A stretch of DNA of 64,000 nucleotides, taken from the NCBI RefSeq assembly GCF_020567375.1, contig NZ_JAJBZM010000003.1:511333-575332 (forward strand), written 5' to 3'. Source of the stretch: Janibacter melonis. Its GTDB lineage: Bacteria; Actinomycetota; Actinomycetes; Actinomycetales; Dermatophilaceae. Below the pieces are notes generated by a model. The model was not told the origin of the DNA. It ran no database searches and saw nothing but the letters and a program-made list of their open reading frames with translations. Every line of letters begins with the position of its first letter. Within the stretch, counting starts at the first letter, position 1. Made by a program: the position numbers and the translations under genes. Shown in pieces: positions 27,784 to 38,149 of the stretch.

Positions 27784-28876
27784 GTGGCCGCTGTTAAGTA
27801 CCAGGTTATTCGTCAGTTCCACCTACGAGGACTTGAAGGACGAGAGAGATCAGGTCATACGAGCGGTTCTCGAAATGGGGCACATTCCTGTTGGAATGGA
27901 GATGTTCAGCGCGGCCGACGAGGAGCAGTGGAAGATCATTGCACGGCATATCGACGAAAGTGATTATTACGCCGTTATCGTTGCACAGAGGTATGGCTCC
28001 ATGACGGAGGAGCAAATCAGTTTCACGCGAAAGGAATACGAATACGCACGATCCCGCGGTATTCCCTGCCTCGGGTTCATTCTCGATGAGAAGGCCAGTT
28101 GGCCGTCGGACCGCCTGGCGAAGGACGACGCGGAACGGGAGCGCCTAGACGAGTTCAAGGCTCTGGTGAAAGAGAAGCCCGTAATGTTCTGGAAGGACGG
28201 GCCAGAGCTGCATGGCAAGTTCTCGATCTCTCTGATGAAGGCCTTCACTGCTCAGCCGCGCGAGGGGTGGATTAGGAGCTCGGGGAGTGTGGGTCCCGAA
28301 GCCATGGCTGAGGTCGTTCGGCTCAGCGCCGAGAACGCAGACCTACGGCAGAGGCTCGAGCAGGCGGAGGGTGCCTCGGCTCACGAACGTCGCGAATTGG
28401 TCAAGAAGACCGGCCGGACACTGGTGCAAGCGAAGTCCACCCTGTCGCACCGGGAGCGGCCGGGAGGCCCGTGGCAAAGGAAGGAAGTAACCTTGTTCGA
28501 CGTCTTCCGCGTTGCCGCTCCTCAAATGGTCGTCGAGCATTCGATTATTGGTCTATCCAAGGTTTTGGCCATGGAGATTCGCGAAGACCCCGCCCTGCCA
28601 TGGGACACCGTGGCCACCAATCAGGTCAAGTTGCTCATGAGCGACTTCATGACCCTCGACCTAGTCCAGCCCTCGGAGCGACGCCACACGGTCAGCGATA
28701 CCAACGAATATTGGACTTTGACGTCCTTGGGGATGGATGTTCTGAAGTTCGTGCGCCGTCACTCCATCGAACATGGCATAGCGCAGGCCGCAAAGCCGGA
28801 TGAGGAAGCGGAGAAAGGGAGCGCCCGAGAGGACGACTTGCCTGAGAGTGAAACGTCCGCGCCGACCGGCGCTTGA
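27784..28876 (+). CDS. DUF4062-domain protein, apparent 5' frameshift
   Basis: About 363 residues if a one-base insertion near 27806 is corrected: frame 1 gives VAAVKYQV and frame 2 continues FVSSTYEDLKDERDQVI, the canonical DUF4062 start. Uncorrected, translation could begin at TTG 27833 and lose the first strand. DUF4062 (about 1-110) is a TIR/SLOG-like Rossmann fold found in anti-phage and STAND proteins. A coiled coil (about 175-210) and a winged-helix-like C-terminal domain (TLFDVFRVAAPQMVVEH ... YWTLTSLGMDVLKFV) follow. Low GC. Candidate defence effector or sensor; may be inactive. Confidence 0.65.
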
Positions 28877-29100
28877 CTGAAGTAGCAACACAACTCGTAA
28901 GCTGCTGAGGGCCACTCTCGCCCCGCCAGGCGGCCTCCTGCCCACCCCCGGACGAGCAGTTTCCGCGCAGATCGCGGTATGAGCGGACGCCTAATAGAGG
29001 CACGGCCGAAGCCCAGTGGGCTCGGCAAGTCCGGCGTATGCTGAGCGCGGGAAGGCGCCCGGCGCGCTAATCCCGGCGAGCCAGGCTGGAAGGAGCAACG

Positions 29101-29319
29101 ATGGGCGACAACCTATTTGAAGGCTTCTTCGTCGTCATGTTTGCCATCGGCGTCGTGTCGTTTCTCTGGCTGGCGATTGCAGGACTGGTTTCGCGTCACC
29201 GTGATCACTGGATGGCAAAAGAGCGCTGGGCCGACGAGCACGGGGACGAAGACCCAAACAAGGTGAAGTTGCATGGTGGGCCCAGTTGGAGTTGGACGGG
29301 TCCTGGCCCCGGCTTCTGA
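29101..29319 (+). CDS. Small single-pass membrane protein
   Basis: 72 residues: one hydrophobic helix (FVVMFAIGVVSFLWLAIAGL, about 10-29), a basic juxtamembrane turn (VSRHRDHWMAKERW), then a polar, Gly/Pro/Trp-rich tail. A good GGAAGGAG site precedes ATG 29101. No family recognised. Within the low-GC segment, 224 bp after the DUF4062 gene. Confidence 0.55.
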   Translation: MGDNLFEGFFVVMFAIGVVSFLWLAIAGLVSRHRDHWMAKERWADEHGDEDPNKVKLHGGPSWSWTGPGPGF

Positions 29320-29883
29320 GGCGTGAGCGACCCTAGTCAAGTTCGCAGCCGGTCGACGGCGGGCCGCCGTAACGCCCGGACATCGGCATTAGAGTGCGTT
29401 ACGGCCTCAGAAGGGTCGACGCCCGACACCGGCAGTCCCTGGCCGTTGGGGGAGGCGGTCAAGGGCGCGGAGCGGCGCTAGCGAACCCTTGACGGGCGGG
29501 GGAAGTGGCATGAGCGTGGAGCGGCCGGGGCGTCGTTTGGTGAATCGACTGACACGGCTGTAGATCGTGTGGTGTGATGTTGCCGCCTACCAACCGGGGG
29601 GCACTAATAACAAGGCCACACACGAATCAGCGAGTACCATAATCGCATCGCGACCCCGCCTTGGGCCGCCTCATCCAACTCGGGATCCCTTAAAGCATCT
29701 GACCAGAAGCCCGGTTGAGCGTCTGCTCCCGGGCTCTGATGTTGCAGCGGTCCGGGTCGACGCATCCATCTGCGTAGTCTCGGGCTAAGGGAGAGTTGGG
29801 TGTCAGGGGTCCGTCTTCGCTCGACGTGGTCGGGGTGGTAATTGGGGCTGTGCGCTGCCCCCGGTGAGGCTTGTGGTTCCTTT
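29320..29883. other. Non-coding stretch in the accessory region
   Basis: About 560 bp without a convincing gene; short frames have no recognisable composition or ribosome sites. Several inverted motifs (CGTAACGCCCGG...GCGTTACGGC around 29367-29405) suggest a remnant of a mobile-element regulatory or origin region ahead of the Rep-like fragment. Nothing more can be supported. Confidence 0.35.
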
Positions 29884-30200
29884 GTGTCGGTGCGCCCGGC
29901 TCAGCGTCGTCCTCTGGGTGGGGGCCCGGCGAGTGATCCTGAGCGGGCTCGGGCTGAGGCGGGTCGGCGGGAGTTGCGGCGGTACTGCGCGGCTAGCCGG
30001 CTGAACCGGCTCGGCACTCTGACGTACCGGGGCGAGGGCTGTCACGACCCGCGCCAGGCACGGCGGGACGTGGGCCTGTTCTTTCGGACGCTTCGTCAAG
30101 AGCTTGATGGCAAGCCACTTTCGTACCTGTGGGTGCCGGAGTGGCACAAGGCCGGCCACGGCTTACAACTGCATTTCGCGGTGGGGCAGTTCGTGCCGCG
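29884..30200 (+). pseudogene. Rolling-circle Rep-like fragment (HUH family)
   Basis: Translates as LGTLTYRGEGCHDPRQARRD, then YLWVPEWHKAGHGLQLHFAV, similar to actinobacterial integrated-element replication proteins. The HUH pair expected as HVH is QLH here, removing one metal ligand. Similarity ends at VGQFVPRR, where the reading runs into TadE-like sequence. So only the N-terminal third remains. GTG 29884 is a possible start. Evidence that a replicative mobile element once occupied this site. Confidence 0.6.
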
Positions 30201-30500
30201 GCGCGCGAGTCGGGCCGCGCCTTCGTCACCTCGACGTCAGAGGACGCTGCACCCGCGCGGGCCGCGGCCGCTGCCGACATCGCCTTCGAGGACCAGGGTT
30301 TCGGGGGACAGCGGCAGCTGCAGGTGACGTGCACGTAGACGCCCTGCCTGACCCCCGAGGGCGAGATCCGCTCCACCGCCACGGTGAGCGTCCCCCTCCC
30401 GCTCGTCCCCACCTTCGCCCGCGACGTCATCCCCCTCGAGCTGCCGGTGAGCGCCACCCAGGTCTCCGTCGTCCCGCGCTCCGAGGTGCGGACCGGATGA
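30200..30500 (+). pseudogene. TadE-like minor pilin, broken
   Basis: The frame reads AARESGRAFVTS, then IAFEDQGFGGQRQLQVTCT, a TAG at 30336-30338 (probably TCG changed to TAG), then TPCLTPEGEIRSTATVSVPL and VPRSEVRTG to TGA 30498-30500. The TadE signal/membrane N-terminus is missing and replaced by the Rep fragment, and the internal stop breaks the rest. It overlaps the next gene by ATGA, the original operon coupling. Confidence 0.75.
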
Positions 30501-30979
30501 GCGGGCTGTGGCGGGTCTCGGCGCGACGGGCGAAGGGGGAGGACGGCCAGCTCTCGCTCTTCGTCCTCGGCTTCACCGTCATCGCTCTGACGCTGATCCT
30601 CGTCGCCATGGCCTTCACGTCGGTGCAGGTCACCCGCATGCGCCTGCTCGACGCGGCGGACACCGCCGCCCTCGACGCGGCCGACGAGGACGAGGCGAGC
30701 ATCTACGCCGAGGGCATCGACCAGGTCGTCCCGGTGAGCGACGAGGCGGTGCAGCGCACCGCGGCCGAGACGCTCGCTGGCCGCGAGATGCCTGCTGGGC
30801 TGAGGTCGTGGCAGGTCGCGCCGGGCACCGGCGCCGCGGACGGGCAGACTGCCGTCGTGAGACTCACCGGTGAAGCCGACCTCCCGCTCGTCGGCGGGCT
30901 CATCCGCGGGCTCGGCGGCTCCGTCACCGTGACCGTCGAGTCGAGAGCGCAGGCGCGCGTCCCGGTGGCTGCGCCGTGA
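30497..30979 (+). CDS. TadF/TadG-like pilus assembly protein
   Basis: 160 residues. A polar N-terminus is followed by one membrane segment (LSLFVLGFTVIALTLILVAM, about 21-40) and TSVQVTRMRLLDAADTAALDAAD, characteristic of TadE/F/G (Rv3655c-like) proteins. The C-terminal domain is beta-rich (VVRLTGEADLPL, SVTVTVESRAQA). Intact, yet its upstream partners are broken, so assembly of a Tad pilus from this locus is unlikely. Confidence 0.75.
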   Translation: MSGLWRVSARRAKGEDGQLSLFVLGFTVIALTLILVAMAFTSVQVTRMRLLDAADTAALDAADEDEASIYAEGIDQVVPVSDEAVQRTAAETLAGREMPAGLRSWQVAPGTGAADGQTAVVRLTGEADLPLVGGLIRGLGGSVTVTVESRAQARVPVAAP

Positions 30980-31275
30980 CGGCGACGATCGACCGCCTGC
31001 TCGAGGGTCTCGAGGAGGACGGCGAGCGGGAGGCCCGCTACGTCGGGAGACGGATCGTCTTCGAGCGCGACGGGGTGCCGTACGCGTGGTGGGTGGTGAG
31101 CGAGGACGAGCTGCGCGAGGCGGTGCGCCACGCCGGCCCCGGAGCCAGGGGGGCCTTCGGTCACCGCGGTGCTGACGGGATGAGCTTCGTCATGCAGCGG
31201 GTGTACTCGGTGCTCGAGCTCGAGCGGGACCTCGGCGACCTGCCGGGGGAGTGGACCTTCGTCCGGGACCACTGA
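30976..31275 (+). CDS. Small conserved hypothetical protein at the end of the Tad remnant
   Basis: 99 residues, GTG 30976 overlapping the TadG-like stop. Charged, no membrane segment; VGRRIVFERDGVPYAWWVVS and ERDLGDLPGEWTFVRD suggest a compact alpha/beta domain. Similar small genes follow tad genes in some Actinobacteria (recollection). Function unknown. It ends 1 bp before copy 2 of the 44-bp repeat. Confidence 0.55.
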   Translation: MTATIDRLLEGLEEDGEREARYVGRRIVFERDGVPYAWWVVSEDELREAVRHAGPGARGAFGHRGADGMSFVMQRVYSVLELERDLGDLPGEWTFVRDH

Positions 31276-31276
31276 C

Positions 31277-31320
31277 TCGAAGAAGGATCGTCACGTCGAG
31301 GTGACAGATCTTCTTCGAAC
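31277..31320. repeat. 44-bp palindromic repeat, copy 2
   Basis: Identical over 44 bp and in the same orientation as 23867-23910. Directly follows the last gene of the Tad remnant, as copy 1 directly follows the membrane-protein gene. Stem arms TCGAAGAAG/CTTCTTCGA, loop GTCGAG. The two copies delimit 7.4 kb of disrupted sequence. Confidence 0.85.
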
Positions 31321-31419
31321 CAGCGTCCGTCCGGGACCCGGGTGCGCGCGGTCGGGGGTGTCGGTCACAATCGCCGTGGCGGACACCCCTTCGCCCTGAC
31401 CCGACCTGTGAGGCGCCCC

Positions 31420-32643
31420 GTGACGACCACGCCCGACCCCGACAAGCCCGCCGAGCCGGCGGACGAGGTCGCCCACCGGACGGACGGGAGCGTCGAGACC
31501 GAGCCAGCGAAGGGGGAGGACACGGTCCCCGTCGCGGAGGTCGCCACGGTCGACCGAGAGCACGAGCACCCCGCCCCGCCGCGCCGCGAGATCCGCACCG
31601 TCCTGCCGCCGACGCTCACCCTGCTCATCGGCATCGCCGGGGCGGTCATCGCCATCGGCGGGCTGAAGTCCGTGGCCTCGATCATCGCGCCGACCTTCCT
31701 CGCGATCACCCTCATCATCGCCGTCTACCCGATCTACCGGGCGATCTCCGCCGTGCTGCCCCGTGCCCTCGGCGCCGTCGTCATGCTGCTGCTCCTCTAC
31801 GGGCTGCTCTTCCTGCTCGTCGGCTCGATCGGGCTCGCGGCGGGCAAGCTCGCGACCGAGCTGCCGAAGTACGGCGACACCTTCGACGACCTCGTCGAGT
31901 CCGGCCGCAGCACGCTCATCGGGTGGGGCGTCGGGCAGGACCAGATCGACAACGCGATGACGAACTTCGACATCCGCGACCTCTCCGGCATCGCCCGCGG
32001 CCTGGCCAACGCCCTCACCGGGCTGACCTCCTCGATGCTCTTCCTGCTCACGGTGATGCTCTTCCTCACCATGGACGCCGGCGGCTTCCCCAAGCGGCTT
32101 ACCCGGGTGCACGTCGTCAAGCCCGACATCGCCGACGCCCTGGCCGACTTCGCCGAGCGGGTGCGCAAGTACTGGGTCGTCTCGACGACCTTCGGCATCG
32201 TCGTCGCCGTCATCGACGCGCTCGCGCTCATGGCCCTCGACGTGCCGCTGCCGCTGACCTTCGGGCTGCTCGCCTTCGTGACGAACTACATCCCCAACAT
32301 CGGCTTCGTCATCGGCCTCGTGCCGCCGGCGCTGCTCGCCCTGCTCGACGGGGGAGTGGAGAAGCTCGTCTGGGTGGTCGTCGTCTACAGCGTCGTCAAC
32401 TTCGTCATCCAGACCGTGCTCCAGCCGAAGTTCACCGGCGACGCCGTGGGCATCAACGCGACGACCGCCTTCCTCTCCCTCATCTTCTGGAGCTACGTCT
32501 TCGGCGCGCTCGGGGCCCTGCTCGCCATCCCCTTCACCCTGCTCGTCAAGAGCCTGCTCATCGACCGCGACCCCGACGCGCGCTGGCTCAACCAGTTCAT
32601 CGCCTCCAACCCCGACCAGTCCTCGTCCGCCCAACCGGTGTAG
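31420..32643 (+). CDS. AI-2E/PerM family transporter
   Basis: 407 residues. A charged N-terminal ~70 residues is followed by about eight membrane segments in the PerM layout: paired helices ([32 protein letters not shown]), a soluble middle part (about 140-210) and the conserved [20 protein letters not shown] and [20 protein letters not shown] segments. The family includes TqsA (AI-2 export) and Na+/H+ or other transporters, so substrate is open. GTG 31420; a CCCCTTCG octamer lies upstream. Confidence 0.85.
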   Translation: MTTTPDPDKPAEPADEVAHRTDGSVETEPAKGEDTVPVAEVATVDREHEHPAPPRREIRTVLPPTLTLLIGIAGAVIAIGGLKSVASIIAPTFLAITLIIAVYPIYRAISAVLPRALGAVVMLLLLYGLLFLLVGSIGLAAGKLATELPKYGDTFDDLVESGRSTLIGWGVGQDQIDNAMTNFDIRDLSGIARGLANALTGLTSSMLFLLTVMLFLTMDAGGFPKRLTRVHVVKPDIADALADFAERVRKYWVVSTTFGIVVAVIDALALMALDVPLPLTFGLLAFVTNYIPNIGFVIGLVPPALLALLDGGVEKLVWVVVVYSVVNFVIQTVLQPKFTGDAVGINATTAFLSLIFWSYVFGALGALLAIPFTLLVKSLLIDRDPDARWLNQFIASNPDQSSSAQPV

Positions 32644-32683
32644 CGGCGAGCGGCCCGGCGGGGCTGCCGTACTCTTGCTGATC

Positions 32684-33796
32684 GTGGCTGTCGACTTCAC
32701 CCAGGAGATCCAAGACCTTCGCACGACGATGAGCTCGGTGCGCGAGGTGAGCGACGTCCCCAAGCTCCAGGCGCAGGTCGAGGAGCTCGAGCGGCAGTCC
32801 TCGGACCCCTCGATCTGGGACGACCCGGACAACGCGCAGAAGGTCACCTCGGCCATGCAGCGCGCCCGCGCCGAGATCGACCGGATCACCGGCATGGACA
32901 GCCGCATCGACGACGTCGAGGCGCTCGTCGAGATGGGCCAGGAGGAGAACGACGCCGAGACCCTCGCCGAGGCCGAGCGCGAGCTCAAGGCCGTGCGCAA
33001 GGCCGTCGGCGAGCTCGAGGTCCGCACCCTGCTGTCCGGCGAGTACGACGAGCGCTCCGCGGTCGTGACGATCCGCGCCGGCGCCGGTGGCGTCGACGCC
33101 GCCGACTTCGCCGAGATGCTCATGCGGATGTACCTGCGCTGGGCCGAGCGCCACGGCTACCCGACGAAGGTCATGGACACCTCCTACGCGGAGGAGGCCG
33201 GCCTGAAGTCGGTGACCTTCGAGGTCAACGTGCCCTACGCCTACGGCAACCTCTCCGTCGAGGGCGGCACCCACCGCCTCGTGCGGATCTCCCCCTTCGA
33301 CAACCAGGGGCGCCGCCAGACCTCCTTCGCCGCCGTCGAGGTCATCCCGCTCATCGAGGGCACCGACTCCATCGACATCCCGGAGAACGACCTCAAGATC
33401 GACGTCTTCCGTTCCTCGGGCCCCGGTGGTCAGTCGGTCAACACGACCGACTCGGCCGTGCGCATGACGCACATCCCCACCGGCACCGTCGTGTCGATGC
33501 AGAACGAGAAGAGCCAGATCCAGAACCGCGCCGCCGCGCTGCGCGTCATGCAGTCGCGCCTGCTGCTGCTCAAGAAGGCCGAGGAGGCCGCCGAGCGCAA
33601 GGAGCTCGCCGGCGACATCAAGGCCAGCTGGGGCGACCAGATGCGCTCCTACGTCCTCAACCCCTACCAGATGGTCAAGGACCTGCGCACCGAGCACGAG
33701 ACCGGCAACCCCACCGCCGTCTTCGACGGCGAGATCGACGAGTTCATCGAGGCCGGCGTGCGCTGGCGCATCGAGCAGTCGAAGGCTCAGGACTGA
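32684..33796 (+). CDS. prfB: Peptide chain release factor 2
   Basis: 370 residues. Shows the SPF tripeptide that reads UGA/UAA ([20 protein letters not shown]) and the GGQ catalytic motif ([15 protein letters not shown]). The gene is a single continuous frame: the programmed +1 frameshift found in many bacteria is absent, as is usual in Actinobacteria. GTG 32684 start. Followed by ftsE-ftsX, the conserved actinobacterial order. Confidence 0.97.
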   Translation: MAVDFTQEIQDLRTTMSSVREVSDVPKLQAQVEELERQSSDPSIWDDPDNAQKVTSAMQRARAEIDRITGMDSRIDDVEALVEMGQEENDAETLAEAERELKAVRKAVGELEVRTLLSGEYDERSAVVTIRAGAGGVDAADFAEMLMRMYLRWAERHGYPTKVMDTSYAEEAGLKSVTFEVNVPYAYGNLSVEGGTHRLVRISPFDNQGRRQTSFAAVEVIPLIEGTDSIDIPENDLKIDVFRSSGPGGQSVNTTDSAVRMTHIPTGTVVSMQNEKSQIQNRAAALRVMQSRLLLLKKAEEAAERKELAGDIKASWGDQMRSYVLNPYQMVKDLRTEHETGNPTAVFDGEIDEFIEAGVRWRIEQSKAQD

Positions 33797-33919
33797 GCGA
33801 AGGGGGACCCCGGCGCGGGTGAACGCGCCGAGGTCCCCGAGGTGCGGCGGGGTCCCCAGGACCCCCACCTATCCTCGATGACGGCCTGCCCGCTCGACCC
33901 CTGAGGCTCGTACCACGCG

Positions 33920-34794
<875 letters not shown>

Positions 34795-34798
<4 letters not shown>

Positions 34799-35703
34799 GG
34801 CCGACCAACGTCCTCGTCGACGCATGGCAGGGCCTGCGTCGCAACAAGTCGATCGCCATCTCCGTCGTCCTCGTGACGATGATCTCGATGTACCTCCTCG
34901 GCGTCGGGGTCCTCGCCCAGCGCCAGGTCACGACGATGAAGGGCTACTGGTACGACCGGGTCCAGGTCTCGATCTACCTGTGCACCGACAGCTCGAGCCA
35001 GCCCAACTGCGCCGAGGGCGCGGTGACCGACGAGCAGCGCGAGACGATCGAGGCCCAGCTCGAGGAGTCCCGCCCGCTCGTCAAGGAGGTCTACTTCGAG
35101 AGCGAGCAGGAGGCCTACGACCGCTTCCGCGAGGACTACAAGAACTCGCCGCTCAGCAAGAACATCCGCGTCGGCGACATCCCGCCGAGCTATCGCGTGC
35201 AGCTGAGCGACCCCGAGCAGTACGAGACCGTCGCCTCGGCCTTCGAGAACGCGCCGGGGGTGGCGAGCGTGCCCGACCTGCGGCAGGTCTTCAGCAAGCT
35301 CTTCCAGGCGATCAACATCGCCTCGGCCGTCATGGTCGCGCTGTCCTTGCTCACGCTCGTCAGCGCCGTGCTGCTCATGGCGACGACGATCCGCCAGGCC
35401 GCCTTCACCAGGCGACGAGAGATCGCGATCATGAAGCTCGTCGGCGCGAGCAACAGCACGATCCGCACGCCCTTCATCATCGAGACCCTCGTCGCCGGGC
35501 TCGTCGGCACGGGTCTGGCCGTCGGCATGCTGTGGTTCTCGGCGTGGAGCCTCTTCGACGAGTACCTCATCCAGGAGACGACGGGCACCGCGCTCATCAG
35601 CAGCTCCGAGGTCCTCGTCATCGCGCCCGCCCTCTTCGGGCTCGTCGGCGTGCTCGCCATCGGCACCTCGACGATCACGCTGTGGAGATATCTGCGCGTC
35701 TAG
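34795..35703 (+). CDS. ftsX: Cell division protein FtsX
   Basis: 302 residues: first membrane helix (about 22-45), a large extracytoplasmic domain (about 50-170, with one [10 protein letters not shown] pair), then three C-terminal helices ([52 protein letters not shown]). Permease partner of FtsE; relays ATP hydrolysis to an M23-type hydrolase, which the next gene may encode. Confidence 0.95.
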
Positions 35704-35792
35704 GTCGGCGTGGGACCTCTGGGACCCGTGTGACACGCGGGGTTCGGTGACCTCCCTTCGCCTCCCAGGCGGCGCCGCTATCGTTCGACGCG

Positions 35793-37154
35793 ATGAAGCG
35801 CTTCGCACCCCGGGCCGGCCGTACGAGCCGGGCCGCGACCAGCTCGGCCCTGGCGGTCTGCCTCGCCGCGGGTCTCGCGACGGCCTCGTGGGCCGCCGGT
35901 GACCCCGACCCCGCCGACAAGAAGCGCAAGGTCGACGACAGCATCAGTGCGACGAAGGCCGACCTCAGCGACACCTCCGCCGAGCTCGTCGAGGCCTACG
36001 ACTCGCTGAAGAGCACCCGGGCCAAGCTGCCCGCCGCGCGCTCGAAGGCGAAGCAGGCCGAGGAGGCCGAGACCGCCGCCCAGAGCAAGTACGACGACGC
36101 AGCCGCCGACCTGCGCGTGGCCAAGGCCGACGAGGCGAAGGCGCGCAAGGACATCCGCACGACGAGCACGAAGATCACCCGCGCCCGCTCCGACGTCGCG
36201 GGCTTCGCCGGCGAGGTCTACCAGCAGCAGGGTCTGGGCGACCTCTCCGTCGCGCTCGGGGCCGAGTCGCCCGGCGAGGTCATCGACCGCATGGTCATCG
36301 CCGACTCCGCCGGCGGCGCCCAGTCCGACTCGCTGGACTCGCTGACCACCTCGCGCGCCGACCTCGTCACCCAGCAGGACCGGCTCGAGGCGCTCAAGGA
36401 CAAGACCCAGCAGGCCCGCGACGACGCGAGCACCGCGCTGTCGGACGCCAAGGTCGCCAAGACCGAGGCCGACGAGGCCGAGGCCGACCTCGAGTCGCTC
36501 GAGGCAGACCAGACGAGCCAGGCCAAGACGCTGCGCACCGAGCGGGCCAAGGAGCAGGGCCGGCTCACCGGTCTGCGCGCCGAGTCCGACCGCCTCGGCA
36601 AGATCCTCGAGGAGCGCGCCCGCAAGGCCCGGGTCAAGGCCGCGAAGATCAAGGCCGCCCGCGAGGCCGAGCAGGCCCGGCAGGCCGAGGCCCGTCGTCG
36701 GGCCGCCGCAGCCCCGGAGCCCGAGGCCGCCGACCCCAACCCGACGCCTCCCGCGACGAGCTCGGGGGTCCTCGCGGCCCCGGTCAACGCGCCGATCACC
36801 TCGGAGTTCGGGCTGCGCTTCCACCCGATCCTCAGCTACTGGCGCCTGCACGCCGGTCGCGACTACGGCGGCGCGTGCGGCGCCCCGGTGCGCGCGGCGG
36901 CCGACGGCACGATCGTCTCGGCGGGCGTCGCCGGCGGGTACGGCAACCAGATCGCCGTCGACCACGGGGTCAAGCGCGGCGTGCTGCTCTCGACGACGTA
37001 CAACCACCTGCAGGCCTTCGCCCGCACCTCCGGCACGGTCAAGCGCGGCGAGCTCATCGGCTACGTCGGCACGACCGGGACCTCGACCGGCTGCCACCTG
37101 CACTTCGAGACCTACGAGAACGGCACCCCGGTCGATCCGCGCCGCTGGCTCTGA
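35793..37154 (+). CDS. Secreted M23/LytM peptidoglycan endopeptidase with coiled coil
   Basis: 453 residues. Signal peptide (about 1-34, cut after ASWA), long coiled coil (about 45-310) as in EnvC/PcsB, then a LytM domain (about 330-453) with zinc ligands in FGLRFHPIL..RLHAGRDYG and HLHFETYENG intact, so catalytically competent. Position after ftsEX suggests it is the hydrolase regulated by FtsEX, as for PcsB/RipC; this is inference. ATG 35793. Confidence 0.9.
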   Translation: MKRFAPRAGRTSRAATSSALAVCLAAGLATASWAAGDPDPADKKRKVDDSISATKADLSDTSAELVEAYDSLKSTRAKLPAARSKAKQAEEAETAAQSKYDDAAADLRVAKADEAKARKDIRTTSTKITRARSDVAGFAGEVYQQQGLGDLSVALGAESPGEVIDRMVIADSAGGAQSDSLDSLTTSRADLVTQQDRLEALKDKTQQARDDASTALSDAKVAKTEADEAEADLESLEADQTSQAKTLRTERAKEQGRLTGLRAESDRLGKILEERARKARVKAAKIKAAREAEQARQAEARRRAAAAPEPEAADPNPTPPATSSGVLAAPVNAPITSEFGLRFHPILSYWRLHAGRDYGGACGAPVRAAADGTIVSAGVAGGYGNQIAVDHGVKRGVLLSTTYNHLQAFARTSGTVKRGELIGYVGTTGTSTGCHLHFETYENGTPVDPRRWL

Positions 37155-37251
37155 GCCCCGGACAACCGAGTAGGTCCCGCCCGCGCCGCCAGGTAGCGTG
37201 ATGCTCCCCGGCAGGGGCACGACGTACAGCGAGCGAGGACGGGTGAGATCG

Positions 37252-37731
37252 GTGGCCGACAAGGGCCAGGCGGGCCGCAAGGTCATCGCCAGCAACCGCA
37301 AGGCGCGGCACGACTACCTCATCGAGGACACCTACGAGGCCGGGCTGGCGCTCATGGGCACCGAGGTCAAGGCGCTGCGCATGGGCCGGGCCAACCTCGT
37401 GGATGGCTACGCGACCTTCTACCGCGACGAGCTCTACCTCGAGGGCGTGCACATCCCCGAGTACCTCAACGGCTCGTGGACCAACCACACCCCCCGGCGC
37501 CGTCGCAAGCTCCTCCTGCACCGCCGCGAGCTCGACAAGCTGCACGCCGCCGTCCACGCGAGCGGGCGGACCATCGTGCCGCTCTCGCTGTACTTCTCCG
37601 GCAGCGTCGTCAAGGTCGAGATCGCCGTCGCCACCGGCAAGAAGCACTACGACAAGCGCCATGCGCTGCGCGAGCGCCAGGACCGTCGTGAGACCGAGCG
37701 CGCGGTCTTCGGGCGGCACCGCGAGGAGTGA
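37252..37731 (+). CDS. smpB: SsrA-binding protein SmpB
   Basis: 159 residues: KVIASNRKARHDYLIEDTYE, GTEVKALRMGRANLVDGYA, a final basic tail (KKHYDKRHALRERQDRRETE). Binds tmRNA and delivers it to stalled ribosomes. GTG 37252 (VADKGQAGRKV) is preferred; GTG 37243 is three codons earlier. ssrA lies 419 bp downstream, so protein and RNA partners are adjacent. Confidence 0.95.
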   Translation: MADKGQAGRKVIASNRKARHDYLIEDTYEAGLALMGTEVKALRMGRANLVDGYATFYRDELYLEGVHIPEYLNGSWTNHTPRRRRKLLLHRRELDKLHAAVHASGRTIVPLSLYFSGSVVKVEIAVATGKKHYDKRHALRERQDRRETERAVFGRHREE

Positions 37732-37762
37732 CCTGCGCCCGGTCGCACCGGGCCGAGCACGA

Positions 37763-37801
37763 CGAAGGGGTGGCCCGCCGAGTCGGCGGGCCACCCCTTC
37801 G
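37763..37801. terminator. Bidirectional hairpin terminator made of octamer pair
   Basis: 17-bp perfect stem with a 5-nt loop GAGTC; outer ends are CGAAGGGG and CCCCTTCG. Lies between convergent smpB and csbD-like genes, so it can terminate both. Confidence 0.85.
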
Positions 37802-37821
37802 CGCTGATCAGGGTCAGAGGG

Positions 37822-37992
37822 TCACTTGAAGGTGTCCTTGACGTTCTCGCCAGCGGCCTTGAGGTTGCCCTTGCTCTCCTGAGCCTGGCCCTCAGCCTGC
37901 ATCTCCGGGTCGTCCTTGGCGTCGCCCGCAGCCTGCTTGGCCTTGCCGGCCAGCTGGTCCTTCGCGTTCTCGATCTTGTCGCCGATACCCAT
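37822..37992 (-). CDS. CsbD-family stress protein
   Basis: 56 residues beginning MGIGDKIENAKDQLAGKAKQ and ending AAGENVKDTFK, the CsbD/YjbJ pattern of small, charged, Lys/Asp/Ala/Gly-rich stress-induced proteins. Strong AGGAGG site just before the ATG on the minus strand. No enzymatic role known. Convergent with smpB. Confidence 0.85.
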   Translation of the reverse strand: MGIGDKIENAKDQLAGKAKQAAGDAKDDPEMQAEGQAQESKGNLKAAGENVKDTFK

Positions 37993-38149
37993 ATGTGCCT
38001 CCTGGGGTGTGGTGGTCCGTGCTCCTCGACACTAGGCGGCCTGCCTGGGCATTTGGTGGCAGCGGGGGAGGGGAATGCGGTTGGCGGCCCCGCGGTTGAG
38101 GACGGTAGTCTCACCCCACAACTCAACAGCGTGACGTGGACACCCTCAC

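Larger units (their letters stand above)
25010..30200. mobile_element. Acquired segment(s) interrupting FtsK-like and Tad genes
   Basis: This span separates the cut FtsK-like gene from the cut TadE gene and is visibly less GC-rich than the flanks. It contains the zinc-ribbon/nuclease gene, a cpaF scrap, a DUF4062 gene, a small membrane gene and a Rep-like fragment. No integrase, transposase or tRNA target is seen. At least two events are implied, because cpaF material lies between the two foreign parts. Boundaries are estimated from where the broken genes lose similarity. Confidence 0.5.

Noticed and set aside
29567-29788. 73-codon open frame in the accessory region
   Set aside because: No ribosome site, no similarity, low-complexity composition; not supportable as a gene.
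23867-31320. 44-bp repeats as att sites of an integrated element
   Set aside because: No integrase, no tRNA end, and both copies include full symmetric hairpins after stop codons; kept only as an open alternative.
32684-32770. Possible programmed frameshift at the start of prfB
   Set aside because: The gene is one continuous frame with no CTTTGA slippery stop, as usual in Actinobacteria.
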